Positions 48,737 through 64,000 of a DNA stretch of 64,000 bases are shown here, in pieces (the stretch's first letter is position 1; each line of letters opens with the position of its first letter). Position numbers and translations under genes: made by a program. Under the pieces are notes generated by a model that was not told the DNA's origin, searched no databases, and worked only from the letters and a program-made list of their open reading frames with translations. The DNA comes from Polyodon spathula (taxonomy: Eukaryota > Chordata > Actinopteri > Acipenseriformes > Polyodontidae). The DNA is taken from positions 2,134,553 through 2,198,552 of the forward strand of contig NC_054569.1 in the NCBI RefSeq assembly GCF_017654505.1. The letters are read 5' to 3'.

Positions 48737-49384
48737 AACATTATTTGCGATTGAATTAATTTTCCTTTACACTTAAAAAAAAAAAAATCCTTTGTGCTCA
48801 ATTGTTCCCATTGCATCAATAAGCCATATTGTTTTTGATTATTGCTTCTTCACATTTGGCATTGGTTAAAAAAATCTGCAAATGTGATTCAGAAGTTTGC
48901 TCTGACAGCAGTCATTGCTATTCTTCAATGTAGACGGCGGTTGCAACCTGGGTTTGTTATGTATAGCCCACATCCCGCTGTCAATTTGAAAAAAGCATTC
49001 AGTCAAATTCAGATGACTGCTCCGGTGCTTTCGTTTGTGCTTTACAATTTTTGTTCCTTCCATTGCAATCTGCTGCTTAAACGCTGGTGAATAATGGCAA
49101 TTCAGATGGATTGCAGCCATTTAAGAGAAATGGGCTAGATCCTTCCTGCCTCTGTGGATCAGACATGCAACAGAAACAGTGCACTTCTGCTTGATGTAGA
49201 TTTAGGTAATCTTAGCCAAGTGTTTTCCAACAACATGAGGGAGAAAAACACACCTGTGAAAGTTTCACACAAATATCTGCTTGACAGTATCTTTTGCAAT
49301 TTGTAATTGGGATTACCCTGATTGCATGCAATTCAGTGCTGCCCTTTCTTAGCTGTTTGATTACATGGCACAGCAGAACAATGC
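48737..49384. other. Unique non-coding DNA, no gene seen
   Basis: No gene or transposon. An A-run lies at about 48776-48787. Confidence 0.5.
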
Positions 49385-49505
49385 AACACTATAACTGCTC
49401 TTATCTGTAATGTGATATGTTGTGCTGTGATATTTTGTAATGTGATATTTTGCAACAACTGTAATTCGCCCTTGATAAGGGCTTCTGCTAAGAAATGAAT
49501 AATTA
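49385..49505 (+). mobile_element. L2-type LINE 3' tail fragment
   Basis: AACACTATAACTGCTCTTAT and CTGTAATGTGATATGTTGTG repeat the 3' untranslated sequence of the L2 end at 16930-16975. The fragment then has TTCGCCCTTGATAAGGGCTT and CTGCTAAGAAATGAATAATT, the terminal hairpin and tail signature of fish L2 elements. Only about 120 bp remains. Confidence 0.7.
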
Positions 49506-49980
49506 TAGCAAGAATATATGACTGCTGTTAATGTCCTTCTAGCATGTATTATTAAATACATAGTTAGTGAATAATTATGTTACAATTAGGCATTTTTCTA
49601 ATTTAATGCTCATATAATGCTTACTAACGATGTATTTTTTTTAGCTGTCAATAATTCATGTAACTTGTAGGTTACATTCATGATAATTATAATTACAGTA
49701 TCTCATTAGTTCCTTTACGGCTAATAAACACAAACACAAGCTTTCAGATCAATCAATTTATAACTGAAGCAAATGTATAATTAATGTAGTATATTAGTCA
49801 ATATTCAAATGGTATTCAGACTCAGATTTGTATCATATTTAACAAAATATCATACTTACTTAGTAACTTCAAGTAGAAATATGTACAGTGAACTCAAGTT
49901 AAGTCACTATATGAATGAGCAATGCAAAGGTATGCTGGAAGTGTCTGACCATTACTGCTGACTAGATTATGTCTAACAAC

Positions 49981-50335
49981 ATAAGAATATGCTGAAAAAA
50001 TTGAAAGCGAGTAAAGGCCATTCGGCCCATCAAGGCACGTCCCTTGGTAGCACACCATTGCCCCCTACCGGGGGGGATCTCATTTAAAAGCACAGAATCC
50101 AGTCCTTTTTAAAATGTCCCCAGTGTTTTAGATCCTACTGCTTCACCTGGTAGGCTAGTCCATGCATGTATGTTCTATTCAGCTTGCATGAATGCCCTCG
50201 TGCTCTTCTCTCTGTGCTGAATTTGAAGTAGTGCGTTGGGTTAATTGTATCTATACCATTTATGATTTTAAAGACTTCAATCAAGTCCCCACTGTCTGAG
50301 CATGTTAATTTGGTAACCTCGGTACACTGCATATG
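49981..50335 (-). mobile_element. CR1-type LINE 3' end, fragment 2
   Basis: On the minus strand a frame (from about 50332 inward) reads SGDLIEVFKIINGIDTINP and then RRARGHSCKLNR, the conserved C-terminal part of CR1/jockey-type reverse transcriptases (GDLIEVFKI, then RGHSxKL). It is followed by untranslated sequence ending in GGGCCGAATGGCCTTTACTC and TTCTTATGT at about 49981, the CR1-type terminus. The upstream reverse transcriptase may extend decayed to about 50480. The open frame at 50135-50332 is this fragment and not a host gene. Confidence 0.75.
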
Positions 50336-50611
50336 ATTTTAGTAGTCAATGAAATTAAACATTGTTGAATAATCCAATTCTTTCGGTTCTTTAGCATCCT
50401 CTGTCAGAGCTTGTCCAGTGCAGGAAAGACTGTATGTCCCAACTGTTCCCCTTTCTGTAGCCATACTATTTACAGCTCTTCTAAATCTTCCTTTAGTAAT
50501 CATGTACACGTTGCATTAAAACTTTTTTTTGCACTTTTTAAGATAGATTAAAATCGTAAACATCATGCATATTAGGCACCCTCCTTACCAGAACATCCGT
50601 GAAATGGTTGG

Positions 50612-50712
50612 CATCTCATTCCACCATCAGCAAACTAAATTATGGGCAGGGGTACCTCAAAGGTTGAGACCAAAGGACAAATATCTAATGAAAATATCTA
50701 GAATGTAGTATT
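50612..50712. repeat. Dispersed repeat, copy 1 (inverted partner at 58700-58785)
   Basis: ATCAGCAAACTAAATTATGG and GCAGGGGTACCTCAAAGGTT, then ACCAAAGGACAAATATCTAA and TGAAAATAT match the reverse complement of 58700-58780 with few differences. The shared length is about 85-90 bp. I do not recognise the family. Confidence 0.7.
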
Positions 50713-50863
50713 TGCCTGAATAAATATTGTTCTCTATCGCTTGAGTTTTCCTGACTGAGTCTTTAGTTCTGTACTGTACTCATGTAAGTCTATTTGCAGT
50801 AGACTTGTACCACATCATCACCATATAATTAAATTATCTGAAATCTATATTATTACAGTATTA

Positions 50864-50971
<108 letters not shown>

Positions 50972-51234
50972 AACATGCAAATATACTAGGCAAGACTTTA
51001 GCAATAATCTTAATGCCGACATTGAAGGGGAAGCTTGGACGCTATAAGCGGAAATGTAGGGTCTCTCTGTTTTTTTTGTTTTAAGTGTAATGATACTGAT
51101 GCTTGACAAAGAGATTGTGGTAAGTACAGATATGTGAGGCCTGACAGTAAAATAATGTGACTGGTTGCAAAAGGCTCCACCAAGCAAATCTTACATCTGT
51201 TAAGTATATCAAGGTACGCATGATCAAGGACTTT

Positions 51235-51345
51235 CCAGTGGCTTATCTGTTATAGGCACTACCAGATTGCATGCTTGCTGATTCGGATCCTGGTTCTGCT
51301 GAGATCATGCCTGGGGACCCACCGTGAGTGCTGCATTGGCCTTTG
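51235..51345 (+). mobile_element. tRNA-derived SINE, family B, copy 2
   Basis: TTCCAGTGGCTTATCTGTTA at the left and a B-box-like GATTCGGATCC (51280-51290) followed by TGGTTCTGCTGAGATCATGC. It shares the head layout of 38421-38553 and continues with CTGGGGACCC and CATTGGCCTTTGCTCTCC. The A-box is degraded. Confidence 0.5.
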
Positions 51346-52279
51346 CTCTCCTATGGGCTGGAGAGAACAAAGTGCTGGGGATAGTTCCCCTCACTAGGCT
51401 TCAACAAATCCAGCTGGTCAGATTCCTTACAAGCCCAGACAGAGACTTTCCAGGCAAGATTCAGCAGCTTGTTCACATGCTTAGAAGCCCGGAGTGACCA
51501 TAGGTGATTAGCTTGACAGACAGAGCTCACCTGTTGATCTGCAGTCCTCTCAGGAAACATTCATACCGGAAGGATAAGGTGCAAAACTGTTAAATTGAAA
51601 GCAATACTACAGGTGATTTGATTATTTATCACCTGCTAGTCTGCAGTGGCTGAGCTTAATTATGTGCGAATGTGTATAATTATATGAGAAGAAGCAGCAG
51701 GATGGAGTTAATGAGACAGCATTTTGAGTCAATTGTGTCAGTTTTGTTGTTGGAAATAATACATAGCAATATATTCCAAAACATGTTGGAATTTTAGCCT
51801 GCTATTTTTTTTTTATTTTGTTATTACACAAATTAGTATTACTAATCTAATGTTTTCTTCTCCCCTGGACTGGGTATATGAAGATTCAACATATATCAGT
51901 GTGTAACCTGACAAAAGTATTTTTTTTTGATAAAGGTGAATACACCAGTGTTTTGAGAGAAAGATTAATATCTGTGCTACACAATTAATTTATCGCAGGA
52001 TCAGAAAATATGATTAGGCATTATTCTGATCAATATTAGATGAGAAACACCTTTTCAGCATTGATCGGAGGCTTTGTTGTCCTTTTGGAAGGATATATTA
52101 AAAAATAGTTGAACCTTTCTTTTAGTTTATTGATCACAGTCTTGATTTGATCCTGAGGACGGACTGCTATTTCTTTATAGATATGACATAAAACTCCCTG
52201 ATGATTGGGATGCTCCACTAAGCGGCAGTAATCTAGCAAAGCCCACTCATTTTTATTTTATTTTATCGGATTTACGCCT
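51346..52279. other. Unique non-coding DNA, no gene seen
   Basis: No gene or transposon recognised in this interval. Confidence 0.5.
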
Positions 52280-52780
52280 GCTTACTGTGCAGGCTACATC
52301 AACGTGCAATTTCCCACCTTGCTGCCTAATTTTGAATGTAACCATTTTAAAAGCCTATTTTCAACAGCTTTAATCAAAATTAAGGCAAATAAATTGTTTT
52401 GTATCTTTATCTTAATGAGTCACACACAAAGAGAAAAATAAGTGACAACATTAAAATAAACCAGCTGTCTTTTACCAGCAGTTGCTATTCATATCCCATA
52501 ATTATTCAGCAATTCAATTGGTGGCATAGTCATATGAATTAGTTGGCCGAGTATAATAGCGGAGATAAATTGCCCATCATGCTGATTTAAATTTAAAATT
52601 ACACAGTCAAACAATCATTGTATTAACAGTGACTTGAGAATAGAAACGCATCATTTTGAATGACAACTTCCTTCATTAATTAGAACTAAAATGGAAATAA
52701 TCAGGGTTTTAAATGTGATAATTAGCACCTGTGTTATGATCTGATGGGGATTCAGGAAGAGCGTTTGTTTCAGTAATATT
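52280..52780. promoter_or_regulatory. Best candidate conserved non-coding element
   Basis: Five hundred bases free of simple repeats and transposon marks, very AT-rich. It has several homeodomain-type cores (ATTAATTAG at about 52676-52683, AATTAGTTGG, GATAATTAGC at about 52717), a CACCTG E-box (52726-52731), an inverted CAATTCAATTGG and a TTTAAATTTAAAATT run. It has no long open frame. This density of TAATTA-type words in clean sequence is how developmental enhancers of vertebrates usually look, but conservation itself cannot be seen here. Confidence 0.35.
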
Positions 52781-54672
52781 CTTGCACACTTCAATCACTC
52801 ATTAGTAATGAACACTCATTCTCTTCTACGTGAAAGCTTGAAGCACAGAATATGTGATACACTGGAATAAATTGTAGAGGGAGTCTGCTAAATGTAAATC
52901 CATCTATATGGTGGTAGATATAAATACGACTATCATACTGGATCATTTTGACAGCAGTGTTTTATTTGAACTGGACACTGCAGCATACATAACACCTTCA
53001 TAAAGGCATTGTAACACTGATCAAAGGGATTCTGACAGACTCTGGACTTGGTTGCGGGTACAATTCAAAGAGAGTTACCATTTAAACAACAGCAAGATAA
53101 TAATGCCCTCTATATATAATGTTGATAAGGATTTATCCTGAAGCTTGCAACACTGAATGTGGGTATAAGGTATTTTATGGGGACTAAGTATGTACTGTTT
53201 TAAAAGTAAGTTACCTCACTGTACTTCTGTTACACATGCAATGGTGTGCCCCCAGCGATCGCTCTTATTGAAATGTTGGGCTCCAAATAATTCTCAGATC
53301 AAGAGCAGTAAATCTTAATAAATATGAACTAATCACCCTGTCTCATCCAATCTGAGCCACCACTTACTTTAAATTCAGAGGAGCGATATATGCTTCTGCA
53401 AAACCAGCCATTTAAATCTCAATGGAAGGGGATTGAGCCTGAAATACCACCAGTATCACCTTCCGGCAATGCAGTGCAGTGTGGATATTGGATTTATAAA
53501 TCATTCAGTTCAAAGCACATTTGTCAAACTGACACCTGCCTTTTAAAGCGGTTCTCCAGCTCGGTTACCAATATTTTAAGAGGGAGGGCTGTGTCCCAGC
53601 CGCTAATCTTTCACTGTCAGATTTTAGATTTTAAAACAGCCGCTGATGGTACCCTTGCGAATTTGTAGTTCTTGCAAAACTTGACAGGGCAGCTAAGCGG
53701 AGACTGCTTGAAAAGGCTTTGTTTTAAAAACGGGTCCTATTTGTGCCTCGTCTGTCTGGTAAATAAACTGAAAGATGTAAATGTTATACCTCACCGACAA
53801 TTATTTGAAACATGTCCCATAATCTCTCAGGCTCTCCTCAAATGCAGGGTTACGGGAGAGAGAATACTTCTGAATAATGGGTTAGGGAGACAAAAAATAA
53901 AGTTAAGAATAAAATGCAAGATCTGTTGACATGTTAAGAGCGCTGATGTAACCCACACACAGACTCTCTCCATGCTTTAACAGAAACAGTAGATCTTATC
54001 AATAAATATCCTTCTTTAGTCCATCCACATTTTCCTTGAAAAGATGGAAAAGGTTGATGAAGGGAATCCCATTAAGAGATTGAGGGGTGTGACCGATTGT
54101 GATGTCACAGTTTTGAATTGCAATAAAAAGGGATTTCACAGAGGAGTCCACAGTATGGTTTTCTAAGCAGGTTTCCAAGCAACTACACTGATATTGGAGA
54201 TAAAGTATGATAGAAACTCAGTATGGTACGTTTGATGTCATGAATGGGGATGGTTTCTGATGTGGTGCATGAAACAGGCACTCTGATTGTCTGAGTTACT
54301 TAGCTGCCTATAATCTATGATAATGGACATTCTTTATTGCTTATGTAAATATGTGTAAACATTTTAAGATGTCAATGTTCCATCCTGTCTTGCAGGTCAT
54401 TGGTGTAAACCTGGATTAGATCTTCAGAGTGGCAGAGCATGGTAATGAACCAGAAGGGTTGGTGATCAGAATCAGACCAACATTTTCCCTGCAGAATAAA
54501 CAACAAACAGTCCTTTCATAGCGCTAAGGTTCTGTGAGGATTTGTGGACACACTGCATCTAATTTGCTTCAGGGAGAGTTGCCAAATCACAATTAACGGT
54601 GGATAGATGAGACGATTATATCTATATCTTTCTATATATATATAATAGTGAGTTTTCAGTTTATCAATTACT

Positions 54673-54675
<3 letters not shown>
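52781..54675. other. Non-coding DNA, no gene seen
   Basis: No gene is supported. The part 53340-53930 is repeat-free with more balanced composition and two adjoining open frames of 85-92 residues (53390-53668 and 53672-53929). They have no recognisable motif, and the frame changes between them, so I read this as another possible conserved non-coding block and not as exons. Confidence 0.45.

Positions 54676-54734
<59 letters not shown>
54676..54734. repeat. Compound CA then TA microsatellite
   Basis: About 15 CA units, a short ATACA link and about 12 TA units. Confidence 0.97.
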
Positions 54735-54736
<2 letters not shown>

Positions 54737-54910
54737 GAAAATAAAATAATTAATCGATGTTGCAAGTCGAAGACGGCTTCTGCCGCCTCTAGATATCGTA
54801 CCATAGTTAATGAAAAGAAGAAGTAATTATAAGATCACTGACTGATCATAAGACAACCTAGGACTAAGAGGAATCTTTATCTCGACAAACGTCAAGAGAG
54901 AGAGCGAGAG

Positions 54911-58349
<3,439 letters not shown>

Positions 58350-58396
58350 AACAACAACAACAACAACAACAACTACAACAACAACAACTACAATAC

Positions 58397-58464
<68 letters not shown>
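58350..58464. repeat. Compound AAC then AAT microsatellite
   Basis: About 13 AAC units with two TAC interruptions, then about 23 AAT units. Poly-Asn and poly-Ile frames are repeat translations. AAT arrays commonly mark L2 tails, but no LINE body was recognised upstream. Confidence 0.97.
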
Positions 58465-58465
<1 letters not shown>

Positions 58466-58573
58466 TTGTTCCATATTTCTTTAGCACAACAGAAGTTAGT
58501 CAGTCATTTGTTAATGCCTCTCACTGAATATAATAAAATTATAAAGACTTTTCCGAAACAATTTAGATGTTTT

Positions 58574-58712
58574 TCTAATTAATACCTATTTATCTAGTAG
58601 TTACTTAGTAAATACATGTGTATTTATAATTATGTTATTATAGATAGTTACAATGTACTTAATGTGGAAATCTTGTTGCACCATATACAGTATGCTAGTA
58701 CATAATTACATT
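58574..58712. mobile_element. Fold-back (TTAGGG-core) element, left arm
   Basis: CTAATTAATACCTATTTATC, then TAGTAGTTACTTAGTAAATA, then CATGTGTATTTA, GATAGTTACAATGTACTTAA and TGTGGAAATCTTGTTGCA follow the left arm of the family without the terminal GGTAACACTTTAC. It stops before the TTAGGG core and overlaps the edge of the dispersed repeat at 58700-58785. Confidence 0.7.
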
Positions 58713-58785
58713 TTCATTACATCTTTGGCCTTTTACCCTTAGCCTTTGAGGTACCTCTGCCCATAATTTAGTTTGCTGATAATGG
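58700..58785. repeat. Dispersed repeat, copy 2 (inverted partner at 50612-50712)
   Basis: The reverse complement reads CCATTATCAGCAAACTAAAT, then TATGGGCAGAGGTACCTCAA and AGG...AAAGGCCAAAGATG, TAATGAAAATG. It matches copy 1 in opposite orientation over about 85 bp. Confidence 0.7.
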
Positions 58786-61700
58786 AGAGGTTGACTGCAG
58801 GGAAGCCAGGGGCAGGGGGCAGGATAGCTGCCGTCCCCCTTAGAGACAGCCAAAAAACAGGTGGAGGCTGGGGAGGAGGAGACGAACTCTGATGTATAGC
58901 GTGAACAAATGGATTGAGGTAAGATATAAAGCCCTTTCTAGCTTATCACTGGACGTGCTGTTTATCCAATGACAAATGAGATACCAGCCATTTGACTGGC
59001 GGATGTTCTGCTAATAAGGGTGCATAATATGCTTGATGTTTACAATTTTGATCTAGTTTAAAAGCAAGTTCCCTGCCTGAAGCACCACTTAGTTAAATGA
59101 ACGGCAATGTAAATACACAGCAACCCTTACGCATAGAGTTCTGAGGCTGAGGAGCACTGGGAATCCCAGGGCTGTATGAAGACACAGCTGTGATAACCAC
59201 CTCTGTCAGGCTCTTGCTAACAATCCTATCCATTCTTTACACATCTCCATTCTCTTCTAAACCGCAACCCAGCTTTCCTCTGTACCCTATATACACTCTA
59301 AGTGCAAAGTTTGAGATTTTCTCTTGGGTTCGTTTATAACCTGCCTTCTTTTCTAGAACTGAATTTATTGGAAAACGTGCTCTTCAAAAATAATTTGAAA
59401 CAAGAAAGTTTGTTGCTCAAACTGTACTTGAGCTGGAGACTGCAGTATGCAGCATTCACAAACAAATATCTGTGCAGAATCCTGAAATTCAAACAAATAA
59501 ACAAAAGATGTGTTTATGGCATTTTTGTCAAATACATTAAAACACTGCAAAATGATCACGTATACAATCTATTTTGATCTTTATGAAACTGCTCTCTGCT
59601 GTTGATAACGAAACCACTAACAGAAGAGATCAGTTTCAGGAATAGCAAACAATTTTCTTCATGAACAAACTTTGTGAACAGAGCCTGTGGTGTTCAGTCT
59701 ATAGAAAGCTCTGACATCTGAAGACCAATTCTATCATCTGACCCGAATCATTGCATCTGCATTTTGCTCGTTACTGTGTTCTCTTTGAAGATTATCCAGG
59801 TTGGTCCTTGTCTACACAGATGTCCAAAAAAACAGCAGAGCAGTACATTAAAAGGTTTCTAGAATCTTCTCACAATGTCTGTGTCGTCAGCATCAGGCAG
59901 TTCATGTACATACATTGAAAGTCTATAGTGTTTTTGGACGATTGCCACTTTTTTTTTTTAAACAAAACTTGCTGACACTGCTGTACGAGAATCCTCTCCC
60001 TGAACTCAATAGCCCACGCATTCATTCGCTTTAACGCTCACAACTGTTAGACAGAAAAAAGTCCAGATGCAGTGTTTGAAATGGGGATGTTTGTGTCTTG
60101 TGCCAATGGCCTATACATTATGTACCGATCTGAATAGATACTGCATGTAAACTAAAGTTGTTCAGCAGCCTTTGTTATTCCCTTCCAATCGAGTTTGTCT
60201 CCTAGTCATGTGATTACATAACTCCCATGATGCCTTGCAGTCAGGGAACCAGAAGTGATCATGACGCAACCTGCAAACAATAGGGCTGCTTTTATAATGA
60301 AACAAATTTGTATCTATTCTTTTCTTAAATGCCGGTGAAGGTTACGGTGTGACTTTATTTTGTGTTATTTGTAAAGGTCAACATATAAAATGAATAACTC
60401 TTTTCCTATTAGCAGCCTAGGCTATACATTGTGTCTCATGACTTTCAAGGTAGCTGTGCACCATTTGTAGGGCTTTGTAAATCAAATAATGTGTGCGTCA
60501 GATGGCTCATGAACATACAACTGGATCAAAAGCTCTATGCTTTTGAATTGGTGACTAGCTTGTCAAAGTTATACAAACGGATTTGAAGACAGTGGGAAAG
60601 AGAGACAGAGAAGCAACCACCACCTCGCTCCATATAATGTTACTGCTTTGCTGTTTATCACAAGTTACTGTTTTATCAAAAATGAAATTGAAGTCCCATT
60701 GGCAAGGTTGTGATAAGATTATGTCATAGTCATGCCCAAGCTCTTACAAATGGTGGTTTTGTTTGAAGTGAAAATAAAACTTGATGATACAAAACAATTA
60801 CCCCTCAATGTATTTTCTGGGTGGCTTCTTACTATTTTTTTTAAAAATAAAGAGTTCCTAAAAAAAAACAAAAAACTTTGGAGTTTGGAGTTTGGAGTGA
60901 AGACAGGACTAGCTAAAATGTTACCCATGAATCCTATACAATACATGCATGTTTTGTTATGATTGTAGATGCTTAAAGTAATCTCCCAAGTGCCATTATA
61001 TGAATCACATTTACCTTTCTGTAGGTGAAGGAACAGCAAGTACCCCCCAGATTCATGGCTTAACGCAATCTCTGCTCCCGAGCGCACACATATGTTTTTA
61101 TTGGTTCGCTTGCTTTAAGTTCAGAACTGGTACATGCTATCCCAACCCAGGAGCTTGCAAGTCTGTGTAATGATTCACTCTAATGGTTCATTCTGGCCTT
61201 CAGAAAGTGCCAGGCACTTATTTACTTTGGGTGCTCCCCACTGCTGTTTCTAAACTCTATTTTGACAGCTTTTAACAGCCAGCAACTGTTCACGGCACAC
61301 ACTTCGCTTGCAATCAATGATTTTCACCCGCTCAGAATACATTGTAGCATGCTTGTGTGGGAGTTTGTGTTCATTGAAAGCCAATGACAAAAGCACTGGC
61401 TAAATGTTGCTTCTCCTCACAGCCCTTGAAGCTCACCTCCATCCCTACCTGAATACCATTCAGCTCAGTCTCCCTCCAACAAAGAACGTCCCGGGTAGTG
61501 GCAACATGTTTATTTGTTTTCAATATTACTGTGGGGTCACTGTACTCTATAACCCCGCTCCCAAGTTTTGACGTCCCTGATTATCATATATTTACTATTC
61601 TACTGCAAACATAATTAGCGACAAGTTTATCACCGTGGTAACCTGCCAGCCTTCAAGTGTAAATCTAAGTGCCTGTATGTGTAAATGGAACTGCCTCAAA

Positions 61701-63753
61701 CAATTTGCTTTTAGAGAACAAATGGCAGATACATAAATCAGAATATTTCCGATTACAGTCATTTTATATTTCATCTAGTGCTGGCTTCCACTGATGCCCA
61801 GCTCTGGCTGTGGTGGTTTTTTTTTTTTTTTAATTTGCACCCTACAGAATTTTTTCTTAAGAACAAAATAAGCTTATTTAGATTCGAGGAGAGAGGTCTT
61901 ATCAATTTATTTCATGTACTTTGTCTCTGTATTCTGAATAAATATTCCACTTTTTTTTTTTATAGATGTACTGCATATTTCCAAACAATAATGTATTGTT
62001 CAAATCACTTTTCAAAGATGTAAAGGGTGTAGACTGACGCGAAGGAGAAATAGGGTTTAAAAAGAAACTCTGGGAGTGCCATTAGAAATTGACAATTTCT
62101 AGAGAAATTCACAATTTAATTCTTGACTCTGAGTTAGTTTTACCTATGAGTTAATATTGCATTCTACCCTTTATCACTCCAAATAGAAAACCTAACACGC
62201 CTTCATCATGAAGTGGGACGGTGTTATTATGACCAGACACGACTGAGTAATCAATTGACCTAAACAGCCTCCAAATAAAATCATTTAAAATTGAGAATCA
62301 AACACATTACTCTGTATGTGAATCTCTTTATTGCATTTCTGTCTGCAATAATGTGTAAAAGACCTGGACTGGTCCTATTTAGTGATTTAAAGAGCTCCAG
62401 TCTTTGCCACTGTATACATCAATTGGATGGCTGCCAGGGTAAGTGTTAAATGTATTAATGATTCTCCTGCTTCACGTGCATTTCATTCAAATTACATTAT
62501 CTGGTAGGAAACCAGGTGTTGGTTATGCTTGTAATAACATTTCTATTCATGATATTAATAAGATTATTGTTATCAAATAATAAGCAGATATCTTTTATCT
62601 AGGAGTTGAGATTAAGAGGCCCTGATGCAATGTATGAAGTCAGAAATGTCAAGGAATGAAACATTCAAACTTAGAAGATGCCCTTCATGTCTAAAAGGCA
62701 GTTGAGTGTCATACTGATGTACTTGTGAAAGCTTCATTGATTTTCTAATAAATATTCAGGGAGCCGAGACGCCCGCACTGGAACGTCTTTGTCAATCACA
62801 GTGCGCAGCCAACTGGTTTCGTTGGTGTAATGCCAGGATAATGAAATAAAAAGGGGCTGTTAGTTGGCAGAAGTTTGGGACCCATCCAACCCAATGTTCC
62901 TATCAACCATCATGGAGAGTTTTAACACCTCCTGCCGCTCAGCAGTTCAGCGAAATGGGCTCCCTCGAACAAAACAGCTCAATTGGAAGCCTCTGCCAGC
63001 TAAGCTTTATTTTCATTTTATTTCTAAGAGCATTTACTGATCTATTTCACTAAAATAGCTTATCTCTTGTCTCACTGCCATGCATTATTCAACAGCCTGG
63101 TGGTATTTTATAACACACTATAATCACTGGGAGCGTAGACAAAATGTTGTTGTGTGTGGCTATTGTTGCTATTATTCAAATGCTTATAGCCCCATTTCAA
63201 GGATCTCTATTGAATTCATCTAAACATACCATGTGAAGTGAATGAGTCTGGCCTCTGTGTTCCTCTAGTACGTTCTGCTGCACTCGTTGCATTCTCATGC
63301 CATGTGACGGCTCGTTCCTATCACCGAAGAGATTCCTAAAGACAAGGGAGGCGGAATGTGTTGCGTTGACCTTTACAGCACAGATTAGACAATTTCCATG
63401 CTATGATCTCACCTTGACATCATGGTTCATGACTTGTGGGTAGTGCCTAAGTGTTTGGATGGTACTATCAGTAGCAGACAGGACCTGTGAATTAGAAAGC
63501 ATACCAGTAAGTGCTGTATAATAAGACACAGGTATTTAGGTACAGTATTTGAAGGCACTTTATGGGAATAGTGTATGCATGCTCCCTGTGAAGTTACGGA
63601 AGCTCAAGGTTACTTGCTGTGGCAGTTTCATAATCCGTTGTCAGTGGGAAGTATATAGCTTTGTAGAGGGGTTGCCAGTGTTAGCTCCTTAATTTGTATG
63701 CGAGAAACTCTGATCTAGAAGAAGAAGGGTTAAGTATGATCCAACTGCACACT

Positions 63754-63754
<1 letters not shown>
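58786..63754. other. Non-coding DNA, no gene seen
   Basis: About 5 kb with no supported gene. It contains short T- and A-runs (about 59951-59961, 61820-61832, 61951-61960) and GGAGTTT three times in tandem (about 60878-60898). The part 62430-62900 is repeat-free and AT-rich with motifs such as CTAATAAATATTC and TTGTCAATCACAG and may be conserved non-coding DNA. The 122-residue minus-strand frame at 60719-61087 shows no domain. Confidence 0.45.

Positions 63755-63815
<61 letters not shown>
63755..63815. repeat. Poly-G homopolymer, 61 bases
   Basis: Sixty-one consecutive G flanked by ACTC and AGGCAGG. It is far longer than the other homopolymers here. The poly-Pro frame on the minus strand is its translation. 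It may be real, or an artefact of sequencing chemistry that reports G when signal is lost. Confidence 0.95.
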
Positions 63816-63816
<1 letters not shown>

Positions 63817-64000
63817 GGCAGGAAATCATACAATAACAGCTTAACAAAAACAGCCATGTCATCATTTATCAAAAAAATAACAAATTATGGTTCAATTTAT
63901 GTTTGCATGACGCCCCAACGCTGTTACAGCTGCAAACCAAAGCAATCAATAGGCAAACAAAGCAAAACATTAAAGATATGCTTACACTGTCTTTACACCC
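63816..64000. other. Non-coding, no gene seen
   Basis: Short AT-rich end of the window without recognisable features. Confidence 0.5.

Noticed and set aside
52860..52905. Possible L2 tail (GAGTCTGCTAAATG)
   Set aside because: Only about 14 bases resemble the L2 terminal signature and no LINE sequence precedes them.
63681..63872. Poly-proline frame
   Set aside because: Translation of the G homopolymer on the minus strand.

Overview
This window looks like intergenic, or possibly deep intronic, DNA from a vertebrate, most likely a ray-finned fish. The evidence is AT-rich, CpG-poor sequence with very many dinucleotide and trinucleotide arrays, no long open reading frame outside simple repeats, two assembly gaps of exactly 500 N, and relics of transposon families typical of fish: a Tc1/mariner transposase, a PIF/Harbinger transposase, L2 and CR1 LINE 3' ends, and tRNA-derived SINEs. 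The CR1 tails resemble, from memory, those common in sturgeon and paddlefish. That is a weak clue, not an identification. I see no convincing protein-coding exon of a host gene and no rRNA, tRNA, snRNA or miRNA gene.

Layout. 1-16 kb: mostly unique non-coding DNA with an ATT array (579-655), a palindromic MITE (3631-3724), a gap (6363-6862), a half copy of a fold-back element (about 9466-9635) and a TA array (12611-12673). 16-31 kb: an L2 3' end with its TAA tail (16430-17037), a second palindromic MITE copy (18558-18666), a GGAATTCC-rich hairpin (23611-23697), a tRNA-SINE (26650-26832), a 268-bp CA array (27790-28057), a hAT-like block with a duplicated CCAAT-bearing segment (28661-28985), and the fullest fold-back element, which has an array of TTAGGG-type telomere-like repeats at its core (29817-30461). 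31-45 kb: a second gap (31863-32362), possible conserved non-coding DNA (32.9-33.3 and 34.8-35.1 kb), SINEs (36.2, 37.6, 38.4 kb) with the 37.6 kb one nested in a fold-back copy, a CR1 tail (39.4 kb), a Harbinger transposase relic (40.99-41.36 kb), a hairpin-bearing MITE candidate (42002-42449) and an unclassified tRNA-like or LTR-like element (44.37-44.85 kb). 45-64 kb: many microsatellites, L2 and CR1 fragments (49.4-50.3 kb), a strong candidate for conserved regulatory DNA (52.28-52.78 kb), a decayed Tc1 transposase abutting a 131-bp TA array (54.9-56.0 kb), and a 61-base G homopolymer (63755-63815).

No genes here act together. The clearest biology is transposon biology: a small family of fold-back elements, about eight copies in 64 kb, carries telomere-like repeats, and two transposases have decayed with TGA stops where CGA arginine codons are expected. 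The best candidates for function are blocks of AT-rich sequence with homeodomain-type TAATTA motifs, which only cross-species alignment can test.
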